From positions 310,001-374,000 of the forward strand of contig JADFAD010000006.1 of NCBI GenBank assembly GCA_015665455.1: a stretch of DNA of 64,000 nucleotides, read 5' to 3'. Source of the stretch: Oceanospirillaceae bacterium. Lineage in GTDB: Bacteria > Pseudomonadota > Gammaproteobacteria > Pseudomonadales > Litoribrevibacteraceae. The notes under the pieces were generated by a model. The model worked only from the letters and a program-made list of their open reading frames with translations, ran no database searches and was not told where the DNA came from. Each line of letters opens with the position of its first letter. The first letter of the stretch is position 1. Made by a program: the position numbers and the translations under genes. Positions 25,056 to 32,670 of the stretch are shown here, piece after piece.

Positions 25056-25397
25056 ATGTTAAAAGCCACGCAGAAGAAACGTCTTGGACTTACGTTAGCC
25101 AGCTGTACCGCAGCACTTTTTCTTTCTACTTCATTTGTCTCTTCATCAGCAATGGCTTCCGGTTCTTTTGGTGGCGGTGGTGTTGGCTTTCAAAATACCT
25201 ACAACTTAGGAAAATCCGTTTTCTATAAAAAACTGGCATGCGATGACTGCCCAGTAGAAAACGTAAAAATGGATTCCAGCGAAGCTAAAGCACTGATTCA
25301 AAAATTAAATACCGACGACCAATTCGCCAACGGACTGACCAGCAAGCAGCGTGAGTCCGTTATTTTCTACATCGAGCGTCGTTACAAAGCAGGTTAA
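25056..25397 (+). CDS. small exported cytochrome-c-like protein lacking the haem-ligand His
   Basis: A 113-residue protein with a signal peptide ending near 'SSSAMA', a Gly-rich stretch, then 'NLGKSVFYKKLACDDCPVENV' and a terminal 'LTSKQRESVIFYIERRYKAG'. The helix-CxxC-helix plan and the final 'L-x-x-x-x-x-x-x-x-x-YI' helix copy small c-type cytochromes. However, CxxC is followed by Pro instead of His, and no Met ligand is evident, so classical haem c binding is unlikely. The CxxC could be redox-active or bind metal. AAGGTGA before the ATG at 25056 decides the start. An outer-membrane barrel gene follows 68 bases later. Confidence 0.6.
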   Translation: MLKATQKKRLGLTLASCTAALFLSTSFVSSSAMASGSFGGGGVGFQNTYNLGKSVFYKKLACDDCPVENVKMDSSEAKALIQKLNTDDQFANGLTSKQRESVIFYIERRYKAG

Positions 25398-25465
25398 TCC
25401 CTCTTTTCAAGCGTATGAAATTTGAAGTTGTTAGTTAATTTTTTTGGTTTTCTTAAGGAATGAAT

Positions 25466-26305
25466 ATGAAACGTCTGATCGCATCAGGAATTACCTTAGC
25501 TCTGTCTCAAATGTGTTTGGCCGACGGATCTCCATGGTTGCCTGAGCCGGGCTCCACTTCCGTATCGGTATCTCAGGTCCATCAAACAGCGGATGAGCTT
25601 TACATCAAAGAAGATAAAAACGACCTTCCTGACGATTTGGATTTAGAAACTACGTTTTTGTCCGTATCCCATGGTCTGAATGACGACATCGCGCTCGACT
25701 TCAGAACCGGATACGCACGCAGTACATTTGATCCTGCAGCAACCACTCATGAAAGCGGGCGTACCGACACGAATATCGGTGTGAGCTGGCGCGTGATTGA
25801 TGAATTTATCTCTGATTACAACTTACCAAGTACTGTGCTTCGCGCAGGTGTCATTCTTCAAGGCAATTACGACACAGGTAACATCAATGCCATTGGTGAT
25901 GGTGCTGACGGCCTTGAGCTGTCGGTTGTTTCAGGCAAGGTCATTAACCAATGGTTAGCCGTATCCGGTGAATTGGGTTATCGCGCCCGTAACTCGGATG
26001 TCCCTGACGATGTGTTTTATAAGTTAGGAACCTATATCTCACCGCTCCCTGCTTTAACGTTCTCTCTCGCTTACTCGAACGTTGATGCTCGCGATGGCGT
26101 TGATATTGGTGGTGACGGTTTCCAAAATGCGGACGGCTCAACAAACTTTCACAAACTTGAAGAAGACAACGAGCTGATCGATTTCGGTGTGTCTTACGGT
26201 TTGAACGAAAACATTAGCCTAGGTGCGAACGCAGCAAAAGTTATTGATGGTAAAAACACCGCCAATACCGATGTGTACGCATTGACCGTTGGCTATTCCT
26301 TCTAA
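25466..26305 (+). CDS. outer-membrane beta-barrel protein
   Basis: A 279-residue exported protein: signal peptide MKRLIASGITLALSQMCLA, then alternating strands and acidic Gly/Asp turns ('LNDDIALDFRTGYARS', 'QWLAVSGELGYRARN', 'ISPLPALTFSLAYSNV') and a C-terminal 'VYALTVGYSF' barrel signature. It resembles the broad transporter/MetA-like barrel group, without a clear substrate. Of two ATGs six bases apart, the second (25466) has AAGGA at six bases. A terminator ends the transcript shared with the CxxC protein. Confidence 0.75.
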   Translation: MKRLIASGITLALSQMCLADGSPWLPEPGSTSVSVSQVHQTADELYIKEDKNDLPDDLDLETTFLSVSHGLNDDIALDFRTGYARSTFDPAATTHESGRTDTNIGVSWRVIDEFISDYNLPSTVLRAGVILQGNYDTGNINAIGDGADGLELSVVSGKVINQWLAVSGELGYRARNSDVPDDVFYKLGTYISPLPALTFSLAYSNVDARDGVDIGGDGFQNADGSTNFHKLEEDNELIDFGVSYGLNENISLGANAAKVIDGKNTANTDVYALTVGYSF

Positions 26306-26341
26306 GAAATAAATATAAGAGTTACCCATGTAGTGCCCTTA

Positions 26342-26380
26342 AAGGTCGGTCTCGTTGTGCCTTAGGCCGGCCTTCTTTTT
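26342..26380 (+). terminator. rho-independent terminator after the barrel gene
   Basis: An eight-base stem (AAGGTCGG / CCGGCCTT with one G-T pair) and a C-TTTTT tail lie 37 bases after the barrel gene. It separates that transcript from the GT2 operon, whose GTG start follows at 26403. Confidence 0.72.
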
Positions 26381-26402
26381 ACCCCATTGATAGGAGCTAA
26401 CG

Positions 26403-27194
26403 GTGTACAAACAGCAACGTGTTTCTGTGGTTATACCCGCTTTGAACGAAGAGCAATCCATACACAAAGTCGTGAGCGGTTTATTCGAACTCAAAAACAG
26501 CTCAATGCAATCCATCATTGATGAAGTGGTCGTTTGTGATAATGGATCCACTGATACCACAGCGCAAGTTGCAGAACATGCAGGGGCTCGGGTTGTTTTT
26601 GAGCCCATTGCCGGTTACGGCCGGGCATGTTTAAAAGCCATCCACGCCTTAGATAAACCAGGCATAGTATTGTTTATTGATGCGGATAACGCATTTTATG
26701 TCCATCAAGCATTACCATTGATAGCAGCCGTAACGCGAGGCTACGATCTCGCTATTGGATCCCGAACGTTGGGCAGAATGGAGCCCGGTGCGTTGACCGT
26801 CCCCCAGCAGTTTGGCAACCATTTAGCGAGTTTCTTAGTCAATGGGATCTGGCAACAAGACATCACAGATTTAGGTCCTTACCGAGCCATCAGTTACCAA
26901 GCCCTCTCTTCGTTAAATATGGAAGACGAGACATTTGGCTGGACCATTGAAATGCAAATAAAGGCCATTCAACGGAAAATGCAAATAACAGAAGTTCCTG
27001 TGGATACTCGACCAAGAATTGGTGTCTCAAAAATTAGCGGTACAGTAAAAGGTACAATCGGTGCCGGAATCGGCATACTTAGCATGATCGCCAAGCTGTG
27101 GTGGCGAGAACATAAAAATCATTCACAACACACTGTCGGCAATCCGTTGAATATTCCAACTGACGGCAACCTAACCAAAGGAGGTAATGTATGA
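26403..27194 (+). CDS. DPM1-like family 2 glycosyltransferase
   Basis: A 263-residue GT2 enzyme without membrane anchors. The nucleotide-sugar fold begins 'VSVVIPALNEEQSIHKVVSGL', with 'EVVVCDNGSTDTTAQVAEHAGARVV', a D-x-D metal motif in 'VLFIDADNAF', and 'DLGPYRAISYQAL' plus 'FGWTIEMQIKAIQRKMQITEVPV' in the acceptor half. This is the pattern of dolichol/polyprenyl-phosphate sugar synthases. It starts at GTG with AGGAG seven bases upstream. It is coupled to the DUF547 gene by a four-base overlap (27191-27194). It likely loads a sugar from a nucleotide donor onto a lipid carrier. Confidence 0.86.
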   Translation: MYKQQRVSVVIPALNEEQSIHKVVSGLFELKNSSMQSIIDEVVVCDNGSTDTTAQVAEHAGARVVFEPIAGYGRACLKAIHALDKPGIVLFIDADNAFYVHQALPLIAAVTRGYDLAIGSRTLGRMEPGALTVPQQFGNHLASFLVNGIWQQDITDLGPYRAISYQALSSLNMEDETFGWTIEMQIKAIQRKMQITEVPVDTRPRIGVSKISGTVKGTIGAGIGILSMIAKLWWREHKNHSQHTVGNPLNIPTDGNLTKGGNV

Positions 27195-28036
27195 AAACAG
27201 ACCATTTATATTCAAAGGTTCGACAAGGGATTTTCGGTGTATTTGCCCTATTTGCAATCGTCTTATCAGCGCACGTTAACGCAGGAGTAACCGAATTCTG
27301 GTCTAAAAGTAATGAAGCAAATACAGCCTCGATCGATCACAGCCAGTGGCAAATAGTGTTAGACCGCTATCTCGTCGCCAACGACCCATCCGATGTAAAT
27401 CTATTCAACTATAAAGGCGTTAGAAAATCCGACCGAGCGGTACTTGATAACTACTTGGGCGCAATGCAAAAGCTTGATCCTCGCAGCTACAACAAAGCTG
27501 AGCAGCAAGCTTATTGGATCAACCTGTATAACGCATTAACCGTCCAATTAATCCTAGATAACTATCCCGTAAAGAGCATTACTAAACTGGGCGAAAGTTT
27601 GTTTGCATTTGGCCCTTGGGACGATGACGCCGCAGTGGTTCAAGGCAAAACATTAAGCTTGAACCACATTGAACATAAGATACTACGACCAATCTGGAAA
27701 GATCCTCGCATTCATTACGCTGTAAATTGCGCCAGCTACAGCTGCCCCAATTTGTCCGCAAAAGCCTTTACTGCTAAGAATACAGAACAATTATTAAATG
27801 ACGGTGCCATCGCTTATGTAAACCACCCAAGAGGAGTTACAGTTAAAGGTGAAGATCTTTTGATATCAAGCATTTATGACTGGTATCTTGTGGATTTCGG
27901 TGACAATCAAAAATCGCTTTTAAAGCACCTAAAACAATACGCTAAACCCGATCTTAAGAAACAACTGGACGCCTTCAATTCAAAGCGCGGCGATATAGAC
28001 CATAATTATGATTGGAGTCTTAACGAACTAAAATAA
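27191..28036 (+). CDS. exported DUF547 protein
   Basis: A 281-residue protein with a signal peptide ending near 'SAHVNA' and a DUF547 domain: 'DPRSYNKAEQQAYWINLYNALTVQLILDNYPV' and 'LSLNHIEHKILRPIWKDPRIHYAVNCASYSCPNL' are its two signature blocks. The Cys of 'NCASYSCP' and the nearby His suggest a papain-like thiol site, but no activity is proven for the family. It overlaps the GT2 gene and precedes the VTT/FAD fusion. This order implies cotranslation with GT2 and a periplasmic step in the same pathway. Confidence 0.88.
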   Translation: MKTDHLYSKVRQGIFGVFALFAIVLSAHVNAGVTEFWSKSNEANTASIDHSQWQIVLDRYLVANDPSDVNLFNYKGVRKSDRAVLDNYLGAMQKLDPRSYNKAEQQAYWINLYNALTVQLILDNYPVKSITKLGESLFAFGPWDDDAAVVQGKTLSLNHIEHKILRPIWKDPRIHYAVNCASYSCPNLSAKAFTAKNTEQLLNDGAIAYVNHPRGVTVKGEDLLISSIYDWYLVDFGDNQKSLLKHLKQYAKPDLKKQLDAFNSKRGDIDHNYDWSLNELK

Positions 28037-28071
28037 TTAAACTTTTTACTGAACTAAATACGGATATCAAT

Positions 28072-28105
28072 ACTCCAAGCATCATCAAAAATCAGATGCT
28101 GGAGT
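28072..28105 (+). other. intercistronic hairpin between the DUF547 and VTT/FAD genes
   Basis: ACTCCAAGCATC (28072-28083) pairs with GATGCTGGAGT (28095-28105), giving an 11-base-pair stem with one bulged A and an 11-base loop. No U-run follows, so it is more likely an RNA processing or stability element, or a weak attenuator, than a standard terminator. Confidence 0.5.
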
Positions 28106-28160
28106 CTTTGATACCCAGCCGAACTCTTCAATTAATTAAGCAGGCTCTCAGGGGGTTACT

Positions 28161-30338
28161 ATGGACAGTAAAAAATCTCTGCTTCTTATCATACTCGCAG
28201 TATTGATAGGCAGTTTTTTTTACTTCGACTTAGGCCAATATCTAAGTCTCGAATACTTCACCGAACAACGTGATGCCATCACTGGGTTTTACAATGAGAA
28301 CCCCTATCAAAGTGCGGCAATCTTTATTGCGATTTATGTATTAACCACAGCACTTTCCCTACCCGGTGCAGCCATATTAACCTTAGTAGGCGGTGCCATA
28401 TTCGGTTTGGTGGAAGGCACCATTTGGGTTTCCATAGCCAGTACCCTTGGCGCAACACTCGCTTTCCTAGTTTCTCGGACGTTGCTTCGCGACAGCGTTC
28501 AAAAAAAGTTTGCTGACTACCTTAAATCCATTAATGCTGGCATAGAGAAAGAAGGCGCCTTTTACTTATTCGGTTTACGCCTTGTCCCTTTATTTCCTTT
28601 CTTCGTTATCAACTTAGTTATGGGCTTAACACCCATCAAAACACGACAGTTTTTCTTTGTAAGCCAACTGGGCATGTTGCCAGGCACCATTGTTTACGTA
28701 AACGCCGGCACCCAGTTAGGGCAACTTGAGTCGCTTTCTGGCATTGCATCACCAGGCCTTATATTCTCATTCATTTTATTAGGTATTTTCCCTATCATTG
28801 CTAAAAAAATGATGGCGGCTATTCAAGCAAAAAAAGTACTTGCCGACTTTGACAAACCAAAGCAGTTTGATACCAACATGGTAGTGATTGGTGCTGGCTC
28901 AGCAGGTTTGGTAACGGCATTAATTGCAGCGGCGACAAAAGCAAAGGTTTCTTTGATCGAACGTCACAAAATGGGCGGGGATTGCCTCAATACCGGTTGT
29001 GTTCCGAGTAAGGCGCTGATTCGATCTGCAAAAATGGCCAGCTACTACGGTCGAGCGGAAGAATACGGCTTATCGACGAAGGACATTGAAGTCAACTTCC
29101 CTGCCGTAATGGAACGCATCCAACGCGTCATAAAGACCATTGAGCCCCATGACTCCGTTGAGCGTTTTACTGACCTAGGCGTGGATTGCATTCAAGGCAG
29201 CGCTAAGATTCTTGACCCGTATCGTGTTGAAGTCAATGGCGAAGTCATCACCACTCGTAACATCGTTATTTCTACAGGGGCACGCCCTTTTGTACCTCCG
29301 ATCAAAGGCATCGAAGAAACGGACTATTTAACCTCTGATACGGTCTGGGAAATCAGAGAAAAACCAAACAAGATGTTAATCATCGGCGGTGGCCCGATCG
29401 GTTGTGAAATGGCGCAAAGCTTCAACCGCTTAGGCATCAACGTCATTCAGTTGGATAAATCACCTCGATTGATGCCTCGTGAAGATGCGGATATATCAGA
29501 AGAAATTGGCAAAAAGTTCATGAAAGAAGGCGTTGATCTTCGCCTTGGCCATACGCCCATTGAATTTACTAAAGAAGGCGATCAACAAGTTCTGATTTGT
29601 GATGACGCCAACGGTCAAAAGCAGCGCATTGAGTTTGATACCTTATTACTGGCCGTAGGTCGTAAGCCAAATACGGAAGGCTTTGGTTTAGAGAATCTGA
29701 ATGTGGGCATTAACCCTAACGGCACCATAGAAGTAAATGAGTACTTACAGACTAAGTTCCCTAACGTTTATGCGTGCGGTGACGTTGCTGGCCCTTACCA
29801 GTTCACTCACACCGCATCACACCAAGCTTGGTATACCGCCGTTAACGGTTTGTTCGGAGTCATTAAGAAGTTCAAAGTTGATTACCGAGTGATTCCTTGG
29901 GCGACGTTTACAGATCCGGAAGTTGCCCGTGTTGGTTTGAACGAACAGGAAGCGAACGATCAAAACATTCCGTATGAAGTGACGACCTATCACATCGATG
30001 ATTTGGATCGCGCCATTGCAGACGATGAAGCCCACGGCTTTATTAAGGTGCTAACGGTACCTGGCAAAGATAAGATCATAGGCGCGACCATTGTCGGTCA
30101 TCATGCAGGCGACATCATCGTTGAGTATGTCACGGCGATGAAGCACAACTTAGGTCTTAATAAGATCCTTGGGACGATTCACATCTACCCAACGTTGACG
30201 GAAACCAATAAGTTCGTCGCGGGTAATTGGAAAAAAGCGCACGCGCCCGAAAAAATCATGGCGTTTTTACCGAAGTTCCATCGCTGGCAGCGAGGCGGAG
30301 ACCCGAAAACAAACCCTCAAAGAGCCGCATCAAAGTAA
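28161..30338 (+). CDS. VTT (TVP38/DedA-like) membrane domain fused to a flavin disulphide-type oxidoreductase
   Basis: A 725-residue fusion. Residues 1 to about 225 are a VTT/TVP38 membrane domain ('TALSLPGAAILTLVGGAIFG', 'FGLRLVPLFPFFVINLVMG'). From about residue 238 a class I pyridine nucleotide-disulphide oxidoreductase follows: FAD motif 'MVVIGAGSAGLVTALIA', redox pair 'GGDCLNTGCVPSKAL' (C-x4-C), NAD(P)H motif 'LIIGGGPIGCEMAQ' and 'YACGDVAGPYQFTH'. The C-terminal dimer motif reads HIYPTLTE, with Tyr where glutathione and lipoamide reductases have the catalytic His. VTT proteins of the DedA type move lipid carriers. Fusion to a reductase suggests redox coupled to membrane transport; the substrate is unknown. 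Confidence 0.9.
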   Translation: MDSKKSLLLIILAVLIGSFFYFDLGQYLSLEYFTEQRDAITGFYNENPYQSAAIFIAIYVLTTALSLPGAAILTLVGGAIFGLVEGTIWVSIASTLGATLAFLVSRTLLRDSVQKKFADYLKSINAGIEKEGAFYLFGLRLVPLFPFFVINLVMGLTPIKTRQFFFVSQLGMLPGTIVYVNAGTQLGQLESLSGIASPGLIFSFILLGIFPIIAKKMMAAIQAKKVLADFDKPKQFDTNMVVIGAGSAGLVTALIAAATKAKVSLIERHKMGGDCLNTGCVPSKALIRSAKMASYYGRAEEYGLSTKDIEVNFPAVMERIQRVIKTIEPHDSVERFTDLGVDCIQGSAKILDPYRVEVNGEVITTRNIVISTGARPFVPPIKGIEETDYLTSDTVWEIREKPNKMLIIGGGPIGCEMAQSFNRLGINVIQLDKSPRLMPREDADISEEIGKKFMKEGVDLRLGHTPIEFTKEGDQQVLICDDANGQKQRIEFDTLLLAVGRKPNTEGFGLENLNVGINPNGTIEVNEYLQTKFPNVYACGDVAGPYQFTHTASHQAWYTAVNGLFGVIKKFKVDYRVIPWATFTDPEVARVGLNEQEANDQNIPYEVTTYHIDDLDRAIADDEAHGFIKVLTVPGKDKIIGATIVGHHAGDIIVEYVTAMKHNLGLNKILGTIHIYPTLTETNKFVAGNWKKAHAPEKIMAFLPKFHRWQRGGDPKTNPQRAASK

Positions 30339-30343
30339 CTACG

Positions 30344-31645
30344 TTAAGAACCACTTAACTGAAGTTTAGTAAGAGTACGGGAATCTGAATTCCCGTACTC
30401 TGAAACACAAAACTCTAATTTACTTTGCTTTGAAAGATACATATTACTGTCAGCGACTTTTATGAGCTCTCTGGCTGACGGAGGAATATTACTGGCAGGA
30501 CAGAACACCCCACCGACATCAGCGTTGACTTGAAAATGCCTTCCTTGAACTTCCATCGATTCAGCAAACGCTCTTTGTATTTTGTTCGCCACCACATCCA
30601 TATCACTTCGAGCATTCAAATTCGGTGCGACAACAATAAATTCATCACCCCCCCATCGAATGATAATGTCTTGTTTTCTTAACCCATTCCTTAAACGGGT
30701 ACTGCCACAGCTTAAAATTTCATCGCCAACGTCGTGCCCATAATTATCATTGAACATTTTAAAACGGCTGTAATCTAGGAAAAAAACACCGAAGTTCTGA
30801 TCACTTTCACACACTTCATACAACAAAGACATACCCACTTCTTTACGATACAACCCTGTGAGTTCATCGTAATACGCTTTTTGTTCTAACGTGTGCATGA
30901 TGTGTTTCTTCTGTGAAATGTCTTCCCCAATAAACAATATATTGACCAGCTCTCCGTAACTGTAGACAGGAATGACATGTACATCCTCCTCGTACTGATA
31001 ACAATTTTTGGTTTTGGTCATGAATTCAGCACGGTAATCTTTTTGGCAAATAATCCGAGCCAATACCTCCTGATCCGTAGAGCCTGGGATTTTCTTAAAC
31101 TCAAAAATGCTTTTGCCAATCACCTCGGATTCTTCAAAATGCGTTTTCTTTATGAACTTAGGATTTATTTTACTGACTTTCCCTTTTGGGTCCGTAATGG
31201 CAATGGAATAAGGATTAAACTCAAACAAGCTGGAATCTTCACTTAAATCATCCAGTTTCTTCTGCTGATAGGTAACATCATCACCGATTAACATAGCTAT
31301 CGAGCCTTCTTCGCTTTCAGCCAATTGGCGAGCCGAAAATCTCAAGGTAATCACTTTCTTATTATTGCCCACCAGCTTCATATCGTAATTTTCACGATGG
31401 TCATGACCAGAAAACAGCTTAAAGTAAACAAGGAACTCCCGTGGATTATCGGCCGGAATTAATTCAGGAAACAATTCTGGCACTTGGCTTTTATCTGAGT
31501 ATCCCAACAAAGCAACAAGCTTATCCGATATATCAACAATTTTATTATCCCAAATCAAAAGGTAACAAGTTTCTTGTTTAAAGAACGCCGTCTGTTGCTC
31601 TAATAAATTGGATTTGAACTGTAGATGATTACTCTTCCCAGACAT
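30344..31645 (-). CDS. PAS-GGDEF diguanylate cyclase
   Basis: A 433-residue cytosolic protein with two PAS-like regions (about 20-130 and 140-255, the second ending in a PAC-like 'NILFIGEDISQKK') and a C-terminal GGDEF domain from about residue 260 ('YYDELTGLYRKEVG'). The active site 'IRWGGDEFIVV' is intact, with the R-x-x-D inhibitory site five residues before it, so it should make cyclic di-GMP under feedback control. Its stop is five bases from the convergent VTT/FAD stop. A 12-bp perfect hairpin lies in its last codons. Confidence 0.9.
   Translation of the reverse strand: MSGKSNHLQFKSNLLEQQTAFFKQETCYLLIWDNKIVDISDKLVALLGYSDKSQVPELFPELIPADNPREFLVYFKLFSGHDHRENYDMKLVGNNKKVITLRFSARQLAESEEGSIAMLIGDDVTYQQKKLDDLSEDSSLFEFNPYSIAITDPKGKVSKINPKFIKKTHFEESEVIGKSIFEFKKIPGSTDQEVLARIICQKDYRAEFMTKTKNCYQYEEDVHVIPVYSYGELVNILFIGEDISQKKHIMHTLEQKAYYDELTGLYRKEVGMSLLYEVCESDQNFGVFFLDYSRFKMFNDNYGHDVGDEILSCGSTRLRNGLRKQDIIIRWGGDEFIVVAPNLNARSDMDVVANKIQRAFAESMEVQGRHFQVNADVGGVFCPASNIPPSARELIKVADSNMYLSKQSKLEFCVSEYGNSDSRTLTKLQLSGS
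30373..30400. other. 12-bp perfect hairpin inside the 3' end of the GGDEF gene
   Basis: GAGTACGGGAAT (30373-30384), loop CTGA, ATTCCCGTACTC (30389-30400). It lies within codons near the end of the diguanylate cyclase gene and 35 bases past the stop of the convergent VTT/FAD gene. Neither direction has a proper U-run. It may protect or terminate the convergent mRNAs. Confidence 0.6.
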
Positions 31646-31841
31646 ACGTCCCCCAAGAAAACTGTTATCAGTGCGACATGACGAATTCCATAAACCTAAA
31701 CCGAAAACTAATTATCTAGGTATAGTTCATTTCATGTGAGCTTGCTACGCATTTAATCGCATACTTCTACCGCTGTTTTTTTAGCAGCTATACTTAACGT
31801 CAATAATCTCAACTGAAACGTTTTTCTGGTGAGGCAGTATT

Positions 31842-32600
31842 ATGATCAAAGCCATATTTTTTGATCTCAGTGGTGTGCTTTATGAAGGATCACGCCCGAT
31901 TCCCAATGCAAAAGAAACCATCAACCGTCTTGAAAAAGGAGGCTTAACACTTCGCTTCATCACAAATACATCTCGAAAAACCCACGCTCAAGTTCTATCC
32001 CATTTGCAGTCTCTAGGCTTTAATATTTTACCTGAGCAACTGTTTACCGCCTGTAAAGCAGCAAAAGTCTGGTGCCATAAGCTGAGCCTCACGCCTTACT
32101 GTTTAGTACATAAAAATATAAAGTCTGAATTTAAAGAACTGGAAAAAGAACCCTACAACGCCGTTATTATTGGAGATGCCGAAGGTGACTTAAACTATCA
32201 AAACCTCGATAAGGCATTTCAAATTCTTAGCTGTGGCGCGCCCTTACTTGCCATTGGCGATAACCGTTACTTCAAAGAAGACGACACACTTCACTTGGAT
32301 GTTGGCCCATTCGTTAAAGCATTAGAGTATGCGGCAGGCGCAGATGCAATTGTTACAGGTAAACCCTCTCCCATCCTTTTTCAGGAAGTCGTAGAAAGCA
32401 CAAACTTAAAGCCATCCGAAATATTGATGATAGGTGACGATGTGTACAGTGATATCGAAGGTGCAAGAAATTGCGGCCTGGAAACGTGTCTAGTAAAGAC
32501 AGGCAAATACAGGGAGAATGATGAATTCTGTATTTCGCCCCCCGCAAAAGTGGCTAAAGATGTTGCTGATGCCGTAAACCAGCGGTTGCCCATGCTATAG
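31842..32600 (+). CDS. LHPP-like HAD-IIA phosphatase
   Basis: A 252-residue HAD hydrolase. The catalytic loop is 'AIFFDLSGVLYEGSRPI', so the second Asp of D-x-D is replaced by Ser. This is the hallmark of the LHPP/TIGR01458-like branch, where Asp-Ile/Leu-Ser-Gly is normal. Motif II is 'FITNTSRK', motif III lies in 'VTGKPSPILFQEV', and motif IV is 'IGDDVYSDIEGARNCG'. The type IIA cap lies in the middle. Likely a phosphatase for phospho-amino acids or pyrophosphate, by analogy with LHPP. GTGAGGC precedes the ATG. The gene stands alone. Confidence 0.85.
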   Translation: MIKAIFFDLSGVLYEGSRPIPNAKETINRLEKGGLTLRFITNTSRKTHAQVLSHLQSLGFNILPEQLFTACKAAKVWCHKLSLTPYCLVHKNIKSEFKELEKEPYNAVIIGDAEGDLNYQNLDKAFQILSCGAPLLAIGDNRYFKEDDTLHLDVGPFVKALEYAAGADAIVTGKPSPILFQEVVESTNLKPSEILMIGDDVYSDIEGARNCGLETCLVKTGKYRENDEFCISPPAKVAKDVADAVNQRLPML

Positions 32601-32670
32601 AAAGACGAATTTAGAAGCTAAAAACAGACAGAACTGTCTTTTAACTTTATCTTTGACGCCTAAAAGTTAA

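Noticed and set aside
26339-26608. Minus-strand 89-codon frame across the GT2 start
   Set aside because: It is antisense to the GT2 nucleotide-binding motif and overlaps a terminator; no domain or Shine-Dalgarno supports it.
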